NCBI RefSeq assembly: GCF_963662755.1
Contig: NZ_OY759725.1
Location: forward strand, 248,001-312,000
DNA: 64,000 nt
Origin: an uncultured Sulfurimonas sp.
GTDB lineage: Bacteria; Campylobacterota; Campylobacteria; Campylobacterales; Sulfurimonadaceae
Direction of reading: 5' to 3'
Below, in pieces: positions 17,276 through 26,006 of this stretch (positions within the stretch are counted from its first letter, which is position 1; each line of letters starts with the position of its first letter). Under the pieces are notes generated by a model that saw only the letters and a program-made list of their open reading frames with translations, was not told the DNA's origin and ran no database searches. A program made the position numbers and the translations under genes.

Positions 17276-17650
17276 ATGTATTATGTAAACGATAAAGAGT
17301 TTAAATGCTCTGTAGCAGTAACGCTGGATATATTTAATGATAAATGGAAAATGAGTATTATTTGGCATCTGCTTGAAAAAGACAAAAGGTTTAAAGATCT
17401 ACATGAAGAGATATCTGAGATAACTCAAAAAACTCTAACAGTAAAACTAAAAGACTTAGAGAGTAAAAATATTATACACAGAGAGGTATTTCCTGAAGTT
17501 CCACCTAAAGTTGTCTACTCTCTCACTCCTATTGGAAAAAAACTCAGCCCTGTCTTAGAAAGTATGTTTAACTGGGGTATTGAATATGTAGAAGAGTTTG
17601 GAACTATATCTGAACACAATACCTGTGAAGTAAAATTGTTTAAAAAATAA
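17276..17650 (+). CDS. HxlR family transcriptional regulator
   Basis: 124 residues. A winged-helix MarR-like DNA-binding protein: DIFNDKWKMSIIWHLLEKDKRF near residues 19-40 is the family opening (split over two helices), ITQKTLTVKLKDLE is the recognition helix and YSLTPIGKKLSPVLESM the wing and last helix. A cysteine at position 11 corresponds to the conserved N-terminal cysteine that senses quinones or aldehydes in HxlR/YodB members. GAAGGA precedes the ATG. Probably autoregulated and controlling the divergent nitroreductase-lipoprotein pair and the following transporter. Contact with those genes is inferred from position. Confidence 0.88.
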   Translation: MYYVNDKEFKCSVAVTLDIFNDKWKMSIIWHLLEKDKRFKDLHEEISEITQKTLTVKLKDLESKNIIHREVFPEVPPKVVYSLTPIGKKLSPVLESMFNWGIEYVEEFGTISEHNTCEVKLFKK

Positions 17651-18549
17651 TGGAAAATTTTGCCCTCATTTTTGTAGCTATTTTTATAGGCTATGTTATC
17701 AATAAACGAAATATTTTTTCAAAAGATACTCCAATAATTTTAAATCAATTTATTTTATATATATCTCTACCGGCAATGACACTTCTTCAGATACCAAAAC
17801 TGAGTTTTTCTTTTGAAGTTCTTATACCAATTATCATAGCATGGGTAGTTATGGGAAGTAGTGCTTTAGTTATACTATATATATCTAAGAGACTAGATTT
17901 TTCTAAAGAAGTTACAGGCTCTTTAATGCTTGTAGCAGTTCTTGGAAACACTTCATTTGTTGGCATCCCAGTTATTCAAGCATATTTTGGAGATTCATCA
18001 CTACCTTATATCTTAATGTATGATCAACTAGGCTCTTTTATAATGCTCTCAACTTATGGAACATTTATTTCAGCATATTATTCTAGTGCTGAAAATGTAA
18101 ATATAAAAGCAGTATCTCTTAAAATCATAACTTTCCCACCATTTTTAGCTCTTATAGCGGCATTATTTTTTATAGGCACTACTTTTAATCCTATAATTAT
18201 AAGTGTCTTATCCGCATTTTCTAGCACAATAGTCCCTCTAGCTCTTGTTGCAGTTGGTTTGCAGTTAAGATTTAGACTTCCAAGACAAGATATTAAACCT
18301 TTTTTTAGTGCACTTGGCGTAAAACTTATTTTATCACCACTAATAGCTATTGTTATCTCTATGATATTTTCATGGGATACCAAGGCTGCTTTAGTAGGTA
18401 TTATGGAAGCTGGAATGGGACCTATGATTACCGCTGGAGCTGTAGCATCTATGGCTGGGCTAGCACCAAGACTTAGCTCTGCGATAGTAGGTTATGGAGT
18501 TTTACTATCTTTTGCAAGTACTTGGATTTTATTTAAAATAATTACTTAA
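17650..18549 (+). CDS. AEC family (auxin efflux carrier-like) permease
   Basis: 299 residues, an inner-membrane protein with about ten hydrophobic segments. The opening NFALIFVAIFIGYVINKR, the internal NTSFVGIPVIQAYFG near residues 99-113 and the end MEAGMGPMITAGAVASMAGL are characteristic of the AEC family (Mem_trans). Family members export organic acids such as malate or other small anions; the substrate here is not evident. Its ATG overlaps the HxlR stop (TAATG), so it is translationally coupled to the regulator. It may be an efflux function induced with the nitroreductase, which is inference. Confidence 0.87.
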   Translation: MENFALIFVAIFIGYVINKRNIFSKDTPIILNQFILYISLPAMTLLQIPKLSFSFEVLIPIIIAWVVMGSSALVILYISKRLDFSKEVTGSLMLVAVLGNTSFVGIPVIQAYFGDSSLPYILMYDQLGSFIMLSTYGTFISAYYSSAENVNIKAVSLKIITFPPFLALIAALFFIGTTFNPIIISVLSAFSSTIVPLALVAVGLQLRFRLPRQDIKPFFSALGVKLILSPLIAIVISMIFSWDTKAALVGIMEAGMGPMITAGAVASMAGLAPRLSSAIVGYGVLLSFASTWILFKIIT

Positions 18550-18556
18550 AAATTTG

Positions 18557-21385
18557 CTACTTATGAAGTGCCAACTCTTTTTCTAAATATGCACCTGTAT
18601 AACTACCATTTTGCTTATATGAAGATGCAAGGTCTTCAGGTGAGCCTTCTGCTATGATAAGTCCACCGCCTGAACCACCTTCAGGACCCATATCTATAAT
18701 CCAATCAGCATTTTTTATCATATCTAAATTATGCTCGATTATAAGAACAGAGTTTCCAAGTTCTACAAAGTGATGAAGCACTTTTGTAAGTCTGTCAACA
18801 TCTGCAAAATGAAGTCCTGTTGTTGGTTCATCTAAGATGTAAAGAGTTTTTCCTGTATCTTTTCTACTTAACTCTTTGCTTAGTTTTATTCTTTGAGCTT
18901 CACCACCTGAGAGTGTTACAGCATTTTGACCAAGAGTAATATAACCAAGCCCTACATCAACAAGAGTTTTCATCTTTTGATGTATCTTTGGTATAGGTTT
19001 AAAAAACTCAAATGCTTCATCAACACTCATTTTTAGAACATCAGATATGGTTTTACCCTTGTAGAGAACTTCTAAAGTTTGCTTATTATATCTAGTTCCA
19101 TGACAAGTATCACACTTAACCATTATGTCTGGAAGGAAGTGCATCTCTATTTTTATTTCACCCTCTCCTTGACACTTTTCGCATCTTCCACCCTTAACAT
19201 TAAAACTAAATCTCGAAGTAGTATAACCACGGATTTGAGCCTCTTTTGTTTGAGAAAAAAGATTTCTTATCTCATCCATTACACCTGTGTATGTAGCTGG
19301 ATTACTTCTTGGAGTTCTACCTATTGGGCTTTGATCGAGATATATAACCTTATCAACATGCTCTAAGCCTGTTACTTCAACACCCGCAACTTTGTTTACT
19401 TTTCTTGCATGATTTAGCAACTCTCTAGCAGTTGGAAGTAGAGTTTGAAGCATTAAAGAACTTTTTCCACTTCCACTTACACCAGTTATACAAACAAAGT
19501 TATTTAATGGGATTTTTGCACTTAAATTTTCAATATTATTTAGAGTTACATTTTTAATCTCTATATATTTATCTTGTTTTCGTCTATAAAAATACTCTAT
19601 TTTTTTTCTTCCATAAAGATAATCAGAAGTTAAAGTTTTAGCCTTTTTAAGCTTATCAAGAGTTCCACTAAAGACTACATTACCACCAAATTTACCAGCA
19701 CCCTCACCTATATCTACAATAAAGTCAGCATTTTCTATAGTCTCTTTATCATGCTCAACGACTATGACACTATTGCCTTTTTCTTGAAGACTTCTAAGTG
19801 TTCTTATAAGTTTTTGAGTATCTCTCTCATGTAAGCCGATGCTAGGTTCATCAAGAACATATAAAACACCAGTAAGACCACTTCCTATTTGAGATGCGAT
19901 ACGGATTCTTTGAGCCTCTCCACCGCTTATAGTTCTAGCATCTCGACCAAGAGTAATGTAACCAAGACCAACATCGTGTAAAAAGTAAAGTCTCTCTCTT
20001 ATCTCATTTAGTATAGGTTGCGCTATTTGAGCATCTTGAGCATTAAAATATTCAAAGTTTTTTTCATCAACAAACCACTCATAAGTTTTAGATATTGGCA
20101 TATCTAAAAGTTCTGCAATTCCTTTATCTCCTACTCTTACAGCTAAAGATTCTTTTTTTAATCTATGAGAATTACATACACTACAAACTTTTTCACTCAT
20201 ATAGTCAGCTAACTCTTTTTCGTCTTTGAACATATCGTAAGCTATTTTAATAATTCCAGGCCAGATTCTTGTTACTTTATGATTTTTCCAAAGAAAAGCC
20301 ACTTCATCTATTCCACCGTGAAGTATAGACTTTTTCTGATGCTCTGGAAGTTCTGAGTATGGAATTGTGATATCTATATCGTTATGAGCACAAAAACCTT
20401 TTAAAAATGTAAAATAATAACCCTTGTTGAAACCATAAACTATCTTTATAGCTCCCTTTTCAACACTTAAATCAACATCTATAATCTTCTCTTGATCAAG
20501 TGCATAACGAAGTCCTAAACCATCACACTCACCACAAGCACCTTTTGGAGAGTTAAAAGAAAAAGAGAGTGGTTCAAGCGGATCAAAACTTATCTTACAA
20601 TCAAAACAAGCATTATGTTCACTATAATGGATATTGCTATTTTTTAAACCAAGCTCTTCATGGTTGAGTATGTCTATTTCCAATTCTCCATAACTCTCTT
20701 TTAAAGCTTTTTCAACATCCGCAGCTATTCGTTCTTTATTTTCAGCTTTTACCACAACTCTATCTATAACAACTTTTATAGTGTGCTTTTTAGTCTTACT
20801 TAATTCTATTTCATCATCAAGTCTAACCATAACTCCATCAATCATAGCTCGAACATAACCCTTATGAACCAAAGATTCAAGCATGTCAGCATAAGAACCT
20901 TTTTTCTCACGTACAAGGGGAGCTAAAAGAACAAGCTTTGAACCCTCAGGAAGTTTCGCAACTTCAGCGATAATATCGGCTGCTGACATTTGAGATATCT
21001 CTTTATGACACTTATGACAATGTTGCACTCCAACACGAGCATACAAAAGTCTAAAGTAATCATATATTTCTGTAATAGTTCCAACAGTTGAGCGTGGATT
21101 TTTTGAAGTTGTCTTTTGATCTATAGCAATAGCGGGAGTTAATCCTTCTATTTTATCTACATCAGGTTTTCCCACACGATCAAGAAACTGTCTTGCATAA
21201 GAAGATAGAGACTCCATATATCTTCTTTGTCCCTCTGCATAAAGTGTATCAAATGCAAGTGTGGACTTACCACTACCACTTATACCAGTCATTACAACAA
21301 GTTCGTTTTTTGGAATTGTTAAATCAATATTTTTTAAATTATTTTCTCTTGCACCAATTATTGTTATTACATCTTTTTTTGTCAA
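18557..21385 (-). CDS. uvrA: excinuclease ABC subunit A (UvrA)
   Basis: 942 residues, full length. Damage-recognising ATPase of nucleotide excision repair. Two ABC modules: Walker A GISGSGKST near residue 35 and GVSGSGKSS near 640, signatures ISGGEAQRIRIA near 485 and LSGGEAQRIKLSKEL near 825, Walker B YVLDEPSIGLH and YILDEPTTGLH. Zinc sites are seen as CFDCKISF with CGECDGLG in the insertion domain and CEKCQGEGEIKIEM with CDTCHGTRYN in the second module. TTG start at 21383-21385 with AGGAT six bases upstream. The TauE/SafE permease gene ends nine bases upstream in the same direction. Confidence 0.97.
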   Translation of the reverse strand: MTKKDVITIIGARENNLKNIDLTIPKNELVVMTGISGSGKSTLAFDTLYAEGQRRYMESLSSYARQFLDRVGKPDVDKIEGLTPAIAIDQKTTSKNPRSTVGTITEIYDYFRLLYARVGVQHCHKCHKEISQMSAADIIAEVAKLPEGSKLVLLAPLVREKKGSYADMLESLVHKGYVRAMIDGVMVRLDDEIELSKTKKHTIKVVIDRVVVKAENKERIAADVEKALKESYGELEIDILNHEELGLKNSNIHYSEHNACFDCKISFDPLEPLSFSFNSPKGACGECDGLGLRYALDQEKIIDVDLSVEKGAIKIVYGFNKGYYFTFLKGFCAHNDIDITIPYSELPEHQKKSILHGGIDEVAFLWKNHKVTRIWPGIIKIAYDMFKDEKELADYMSEKVCSVCNSHRLKKESLAVRVGDKGIAELLDMPISKTYEWFVDEKNFEYFNAQDAQIAQPILNEIRERLYFLHDVGLGYITLGRDARTISGGEAQRIRIASQIGSGLTGVLYVLDEPSIGLHERDTQKLIRTLRSLQEKGNSVIVVEHDKETIENADFIVDIGEGAGKFGGNVVFSGTLDKLKKAKTLTSDYLYGRKKIEYFYRRKQDKYIEIKNVTLNNIENLSAKIPLNNFVCITGVSGSGKSSLMLQTLLPTARELLNHARKVNKVAGVEVTGLEHVDKVIYLDQSPIGRTPRSNPATYTGVMDEIRNLFSQTKEAQIRGYTTSRFSFNVKGGRCEKCQGEGEIKIEMHFLPDIMVKCDTCHGTRYNKQTLEVLYKGKTISDVLKMSVDEAFEFFKPIPKIHQKMKTLVDVGLGYITLGQNAVTLSGGEAQRIKLSKELSRKDTGKTLYILDEPTTGLHFADVDRLTKVLHHFVELGNSVLIIEHNLDMIKNADWIIDMGPEGGSGGGLIIAEGSPEDLASSYKQNGSYTGAYLEKELALHK

Positions 21386-21394
21386 TTTTAAATC

Positions 21395-22126
21395 CTAAAT
21401 AAATATTCTTTGTACTAAATACGCCACTACCAAAAAGTAAAAAACTACTAATAATCTCTTTTGTAAAACACTACTTACCATATCTTTTAAATGGATGCCA
21501 ATAAAAACACCGACTAAAGATGCTAATCCAATAGTTGCCCCTGTTGCAAGATCTACGTGCCCAAACTTTGCATGAGATATCAAACCTGCAATAGAAGAAA
21601 AAACTACAAAAAACAGACCTGCTGATGTAGCTTTTTTTATAGGTACGTGTAAAAATCCAACTAAAATAGGAACTAAAATTATACTTCCACCAACACCAAT
21701 AGTCATACTCACAACACCTAAAAGAAGTCCAATAACAAAAAGTATTGGTTTACTAACTTCTCTTTGTTCTTTTCCCTGTTTTATTTTAAAAAATAGTCTA
21801 ATAAAGGCAAATACAGCAAAAGCTAAAAATATCATCTCTAGCGTTTCATCATTGAAGCTAGATGCCATATTACCACTTAAGAGTGCTCCTATGAAACCAC
21901 CTATTCCGATGGTGCTTATCATAGCAACATCTAAAGAGCCTTTTTTATTGTTAAGGTAACTTCCAAAAACAGAACTAAAAACCATTTGAACAACGGCTAT
22001 ACCTATCGCTATCTTAGTTTCATACCCAAGTAGCAACAAAAGTGGAACTAATATAGTCCCTCCTCCAATGCCAAAAAAGCCTGAAAGAATTCCAACAATC
22101 ATCCCAAGAAATACTAATTCAAACAT
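21395..22126 (-). CDS. TauE/SafE family sulfite exporter-type permease
   Basis: 243 residues, inner membrane, seven to eight hydrophobic segments. The two pseudo-symmetrical halves each carry the family motif: GILSGFFGIGGGTILVPLLL near residue 12 and GVVSMTIGVGGSIILVPILV near residue 139, with AxQMVFSSVFGS in the first half. Members export sulfite, sulfoacetate or take up sulfur compounds; in a sulfur-oxidising relative a sulfite role would be sensible but is inference. Divergent from the CheX-like/fliN genes, with its own TATAAT box at 22152-22157. Confidence 0.87.
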   Translation of the reverse strand: MFELVFLGMIVGILSGFFGIGGGTILVPLLLLLGYETKIAIGIAVVQMVFSSVFGSYLNNKKGSLDVAMISTIGIGGFIGALLSGNMASSFNDETLEMIFLAFAVFAFIRLFFKIKQGKEQREVSKPILFVIGLLLGVVSMTIGVGGSIILVPILVGFLHVPIKKATSAGLFFVVFSSIAGLISHAKFGHVDLATGATIGLASLVGVFIGIHLKDMVSSVLQKRLLVVFYFLVVAYLVQRIFI

Positions 22127-22151
22127 ATAACACCAATAAAACTTTTTGCGA

Positions 22152-22227
22152 ATTATACTCCAATAGACTTTATAGTTGTTTTATTCTAAATACTTTAATT
22201 TTGCTTTGAGATTGAATGAAGTATAAT
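22152..22227. promoter_or_regulatory. divergent promoters, TauE/SafE permease and CheX-fliN-fliO
   Basis: TATAAT on the minus strand at 22152-22157 (permease, start 22126) and TATAAT on the plus strand at 22222-22227 (CheX-like gene, start 22249), the latter with TTGCTT 15 bases before it as a possible -35. No sigma-54 GG/GC element was seen in this gap, so these flagellar genes look sigma-70 dependent. Confidence 0.5.
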
Positions 22228-22248
22228 CAAGTTCAATAAAGGGCATAA

Positions 22249-22671
22249 ATGTTAAAAACTATAATTCAAGCTTCAGAAAATTTTTGTATACATCAAATTC
22301 GTGAACCTCACATAGTAAGTGATGGTATAAATAAAAAGAGAACGTTTATTGCTTATATAGATATAGATACTTTAGATGCTAAACATTATAGAGTCTATAT
22401 TGCTTCAGATGCTAATTTTATGCAAAGAATTTCAAAGCTATTTTTAGAAGAAGATGAAAGTGACGATGAAACTCTAAAAGATATCGCTCTTGAAACTGCT
22501 AATTTAATTGTCGGAAGTGCTAAAGTTATAGCAGAAGAAGCAGATAAAAATACATACACTATAAATACACCATATTTTGAAAAGATAGACAAGTTTGATT
22601 TTGCCTATGATGAAGCAAAAATCATTAAAATAGATAACGATGAAATGATAATAGCGATTAAGGAACTATAA
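22249..22671 (+). CDS. CheX/CheC-like chemotaxis phosphatase-type protein
   Basis: 140 residues, cytosolic. Residues about 84-100 (LKDIALETANLIVGSAK) match the CheC/CheX/FliY helix that carries the phosphatase E-x-x-N residues (here E88 and N91 by count, approximate). The beta segments around it have the same spacing as in CheX. Position directly before fliN supports a role in dephosphorylating CheY-P at or near the motor switch. Only one such motif is present, so it is CheX-like rather than CheC. AAGGG lies five to six bases before the ATG. Alternative: a diverged FliY N-terminal domain encoded separately from fliN. Confidence 0.65.
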   Translation: MLKTIIQASENFCIHQIREPHIVSDGINKKRTFIAYIDIDTLDAKHYRVYIASDANFMQRISKLFLEEDESDDETLKDIALETANLIVGSAKVIAEEADKNTYTINTPYFEKIDKFDFAYDEAKIIKIDNDEMIIAIKEL

Positions 22672-23013
22672 TTGGCTAAGAAAAAAAAATATCATTATGG
22701 AGAACATGAGATTCCATACAATCCAGAAAAAGAGTTGTCATGGATGAACTATGGTGGACTTTTGGATATGGAAGTAGAATTTGTATCTGATCTTGGCGAG
22801 ACTGAACTTAGTATAGCTGAAATACTAAAACTTGAAAAAGGCTCTATAATAGATCTAAAAAAACCAGCTGGAGAGAGTGTTGAGTCTTATGTAAATGGTC
22901 GTATTCTTGGCAAGGGTGAGGTTATGGTTTATGAAAAAAATCTTGCTATTCGTATCAATGAAGTACTAGACTCTAGTGCTGTTTTATACCATCTTTCTAA
23001 AGAGAGACTATGA
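22672..23013 (+). CDS. fliN: flagellar motor switch protein FliN
   Basis: 113 residues. The SpoA/FliN domain occupies residues about 30-110: LDMEVEFVSDLGETELSIAE, ILKLEKGSIIDLKKPAGESV, then VNGRILGKGEVMVYEKNLAIR. These are typical of the C-ring protein that binds CheY-P and delivers substrates to the export gate. TTG start immediately after the upstream stop (TAATTG), with AAGGA 10 bases before it. Its final codons overlap the fliO-like gene by four bases. Neighbouring CheX-like and FliO-like genes support the assignment. Confidence 0.93.
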   Translation: MAKKKKYHYGEHEIPYNPEKELSWMNYGGLLDMEVEFVSDLGETELSIAEILKLEKGSIIDLKKPAGESVESYVNGRILGKGEVMVYEKNLAIRINEVLDSSAVLYHLSKERL

Positions 23014-23891
23014 TTAAACTTTTACTTATTTTTTTACTTCCTTTAGTCCTTAATGCTTCAAAAATCTTAAGCTATAATATTTACGATAGAACAGATAGAG
23101 CAGATGTAATGATTACATTTGATACACCTTACGATGGGCTTATTAAGCAAAATATTTCACAATCGAAAATAATTATAAAACTCACAGATGCAAAGATAGA
23201 ATCATCAAAAATTAAAAAACTATCTTCAAAATTTTTAACTTCTATAGCAATAACACCAATGGCAGGCTACACTCAAATAGTTGCTTCGGTTGCTGATTCA
23301 GTAAGTCTAAAGGCCTCTAAAACGTCTGATTCTTATGGATTAAGATTAAGATTTAGTTCCAAAACACCAACTCAAGCCAAAGTTGAAACAAAAGAAAATA
23401 ATTTATTAGCTACATTACCAACAAAAAAAGATGGGGAAATGACACAAAGCTACTATATAGTTGTTGTCATACTTGTAGTTGGAATTTTACTTTTATTTTT
23501 TATAAAAAGAAAATTTGGATTAAAAAATCAACAAGCAAAACAGAGTTCTTGGCTATTTAAAGAAAATCAACCATCTACAACAACTAAAGAGCAGAAATCA
23601 TCAACTTCTACGAGTGATAATGTCTCTATTAGGTTTCAAAAAACTTTAAATGACGCAAACAGCGTAGTAATGCTTGATTTTGGTGAACAAAGTTATTTGG
23701 TACTTATGGGAGCAAACAATATTTTACTAGATAAATTTACAGACAATAAACCAGTCACTCAAGAAGATTTTGAATCTATTTTACAAAGTAGACACCAAGA
23801 ACTTGATGACTTTTTAGCTATAAAAAATGAAGTAAAAGAACCACTACAAGCATACAAGGAGAGAGCTGCTTCTATATCTTATGAAGCCTAA
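23010..23891 (+). CDS. fliO: FliO-like flagellar export protein
   Basis: 293 residues. Signal-like N-terminus (KLLLIFLLPLVLNAS), a periplasmic AMIN-like beta domain at about 17-125, one membrane segment at 148-166 (YYIVVVILVVGILLLFFI), and a cytosolic tail that includes LDFGEQSYLVLMGANNILLDK near 225-245, similar to the FliO core (the strand that reads out after the membrane segment). FliO assembles the FliPQR gate. Campylobacter and Helicobacter carry an unusually long FliO-type gene next to fliN, which fits this one; that comparison is from general knowledge. Ends five bases from the convergent gene at 23897. Confidence 0.65.
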   Translation: MIKLLLIFLLPLVLNASKILSYNIYDRTDRADVMITFDTPYDGLIKQNISQSKIIIKLTDAKIESSKIKKLSSKFLTSIAITPMAGYTQIVASVADSVSLKASKTSDSYGLRLRFSSKTPTQAKVETKENNLLATLPTKKDGEMTQSYYIVVVILVVGILLLFFIKRKFGLKNQQAKQSSWLFKENQPSTTTKEQKSSTSTSDNVSIRFQKTLNDANSVVMLDFGEQSYLVLMGANNILLDKFTDNKPVTQEDFESILQSRHQELDDFLAIKNEVKEPLQAYKERAASISYEA

Positions 23892-23896
23892 ATTCT

Positions 23897-25039
23897 TTAC
23901 TTTTTAGAGTCTCTCTCAAATCTTTGGCGAAGAAGTTTTTTTATCATTTTAATATTTGACAAACTCAATTCATATGAATCATCCATCATCTTATTTATAT
24001 GAAAAACTTCAGTAACTGTAATTCCATATGGATCTTTTTTCTCTTTAGAAATATTTTCATTATCATCAAAAGAGTATAGATGCAAATTTTTACGACCTTT
24101 TTGCAGGTAATACGTAAGAACTATCTCATCATTGTATTTTTTTTCTATAGCTACAATTACTCTTTGATTTTCTTGATATTCACCTTGAAGATTGAGTAGA
24201 GTTTTTGCATTTTCTATATTTAAAAATCCTATATAAAACTTATTGTACAAATCATGGTATCTTTGAGTCATAGACTTCATCAAAAATCCAATATCAAGAA
24301 TATGTTTTTTATGAGATCTAAGCGTTTTTGTAATCCATGACATAATGTTATAGTATCTAAATTGATACAACTCAAGAGAGTGAGCTTCAATCATTTTAGG
24401 AGACTTTACTTTACTTATAGGTGCTAACTCTTTAGAGTCTGAATTTTTTATATATTCTAAAACACCTTTTGCAGAAAACTCCTTTGTAAACCATACTTTA
24501 CAATAATCTGGAAACTGTCTAGTACCAGTTGCACCCTCATTTAAAATAATAAGAGCTTTAATATCATAATCTGGAAAGATTGTCTCAAGAAGTGCTTTTT
24601 TCTTTCTAAGTCTTTTTCTTAATTTTAAAACAGACTTAACAAGAGTCATTTCAACAAAATAAAGCTCTTTGTCTTTAGTGATTAACATTGCATCAAACTC
24701 ACTAATTTCTCTACTTTTTGTTCTATAGACTATCTGTTGTTTTTCGCTTATTGAGAGAGTATTAGCGTGTGCTTTTTGTCTGTTTTGATGAAAACCTTTT
24801 AAAACAAACTTTTCTATATTCTCATTTTCAGTAGCATATCTTAATAGTTTTTCATATATAAAGTTTTCATACACTTCGCCCTCAAAAGAACGATAAGAAC
24901 TCAAAAAAAGAGTATCTTCCTCATCAATATCTTCTTCTATCAAAGAGAGTAAATGTTTTACATTGTAATCATAATGAAGTAAATTATCAGATATATCATT
25001 ATCGTCTAATGTTTTTATTGATTTACTTATCTCTAACAT
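23897..25039 (-). CDS. uncharacterised protein with PD-(D/E)XK nuclease-like segment
   Basis: 380 residues, no signal or membrane segment. I do not recognise a named family. Residues about 60-175 look like a restriction-endonuclease fold: ENFIYEKLLRYATEN (helix with glutamate), then SEFDAMLITKDKELYFVEMT, which has the D-x(n)-E-x-x spacing of the PD-(D/E)XK core but threonine where lysine is expected. It is followed by basic helices (LRKRLRKKKALLETIFPDYD) and a strand IKALIIL, as in that fold. The C-terminal 200 residues have no clear motif. Last gene of the accD operon, ten bases after dus. Nuclease activity is uncertain. Confidence 0.6.
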   Translation of the reverse strand: MLEISKSIKTLDDNDISDNLLHYDYNVKHLLSLIEEDIDEEDTLFLSSYRSFEGEVYENFIYEKLLRYATENENIEKFVLKGFHQNRQKAHANTLSISEKQQIVYRTKSREISEFDAMLITKDKELYFVEMTLVKSVLKLRKRLRKKKALLETIFPDYDIKALIILNEGATGTRQFPDYCKVWFTKEFSAKGVLEYIKNSDSKELAPISKVKSPKMIEAHSLELYQFRYYNIMSWITKTLRSHKKHILDIGFLMKSMTQRYHDLYNKFYIGFLNIENAKTLLNLQGEYQENQRVIVAIEKKYNDEIVLTYYLQKGRKNLHLYSFDDNENISKEKKDPYGITVTEVFHINKMMDDSYELSLSNIKMIKKLLRQRFERDSKK

Positions 25040-25049
25040 ATATTGATCA

Positions 25050-26006
25050 TTAAATTATTTGCTCACTATTTTTAAAAAAGTCATCTATTACACCACGATA
25101 TTCGCTAATATCTGATATATTGTTTACACTATTTCTAAGTACTGATGCACCTTTATAGCCTTTAGAGTATGTATGAGTATGCTTTCTAAACATAGCCACA
25201 CCATGTGATCCATAAAACTCTATCATCTTGTCAAAGTGCTCCATGATTATATCATGCTTAATATTATTGTCAATGTCTTGAGTACCACTACGAAGTTGAT
25301 GAAATATCCAAGGAGCACCAACAGCACCTCTACCTATCATCACACCATCAGTTTCAGTATGCTCTAAAACCCATTTAGCTTTCTCAAATGAATCTATATC
25401 ACCATTTGCTATTACTGGAATTTTTACAGCTTTTTTAATCTCTCTTATTGCATCGTAATCAACTGCAGCTTTAAACTTACCCGCACGTGTTCTTCCATGA
25501 ACTGCTAAAAAATCTGCTCCGCTATCTTCAACCATTTTAGCAATATCTATATGATTTTTTTTCTCAAAACCCAATCTAATTTTCACACTTGTTAATTTTT
25601 TATTTGAAGTATCTTTTATAGTTTTGATAATATCACCCATAAGAGGTAAATTTAATAAAAGTGAACTACCACTACCATGTCCTACCACTTTTGGAACAGG
25701 GCATCCACAGTTAAGATCTATAATATCTATACCCTCTTGTTCATTAAGTATTTCTACTGCACGTTTTACTACATCACATTGTGAACCAGAAATTTGAACA
25801 GAATAAGGATCTTCTATTGATGCTTTTTGTAACATATGAAGTGTTTTTTGAGAACCGTGTGCTAATGCATTTGAGCTTAGCATCTCACTTACCGTAAGAT
25901 CAGCTCCAAATTTTTTAACAACACTTCTAAAAGGTAAGTCTGTATATCCAGCAAGAGGAGCTAGGACATATATTGGTTTGTCAAAAGAAAGTTTTTCTAT
26001 CATCAA
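25050..26006 (-). CDS. dus: tRNA-dihydrouridine synthase (DusB-like)
   Basis: 318 residues. FMN- and NADPH-dependent reduction of uridines in tRNA D-loops. YVLAPLAGYTDLPFRSVVKK near residue 12, the catalytic-cysteine motif DLNCGCPVPKVVGHGSGSSL near 97-116, LAVHGRTRAGKF near 167, VIANGDIDS near 193 and GVMIGRGAVGAPWIF near 220. These place it in the DusB group by GCPVPKV and GRGAxGxPW. The start overlaps the end of the upstream membrane-protein gene by four bases. Confidence 0.92.
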   Translation of the reverse strand: MMIEKLSFDKPIYVLAPLAGYTDLPFRSVVKKFGADLTVSEMLSSNALAHGSQKTLHMLQKASIEDPYSVQISGSQCDVVKRAVEILNEQEGIDIIDLNCGCPVPKVVGHGSGSSLLLNLPLMGDIIKTIKDTSNKKLTSVKIRLGFEKKNHIDIAKMVEDSGADFLAVHGRTRAGKFKAAVDYDAIREIKKAVKIPVIANGDIDSFEKAKWVLEHTETDGVMIGRGAVGAPWIFHQLRSGTQDIDNNIKHDIIMEHFDKMIEFYGSHGVAMFRKHTHTYSKGYKGASVLRNSVNNISDISEYRGVIDDFFKNSEQII

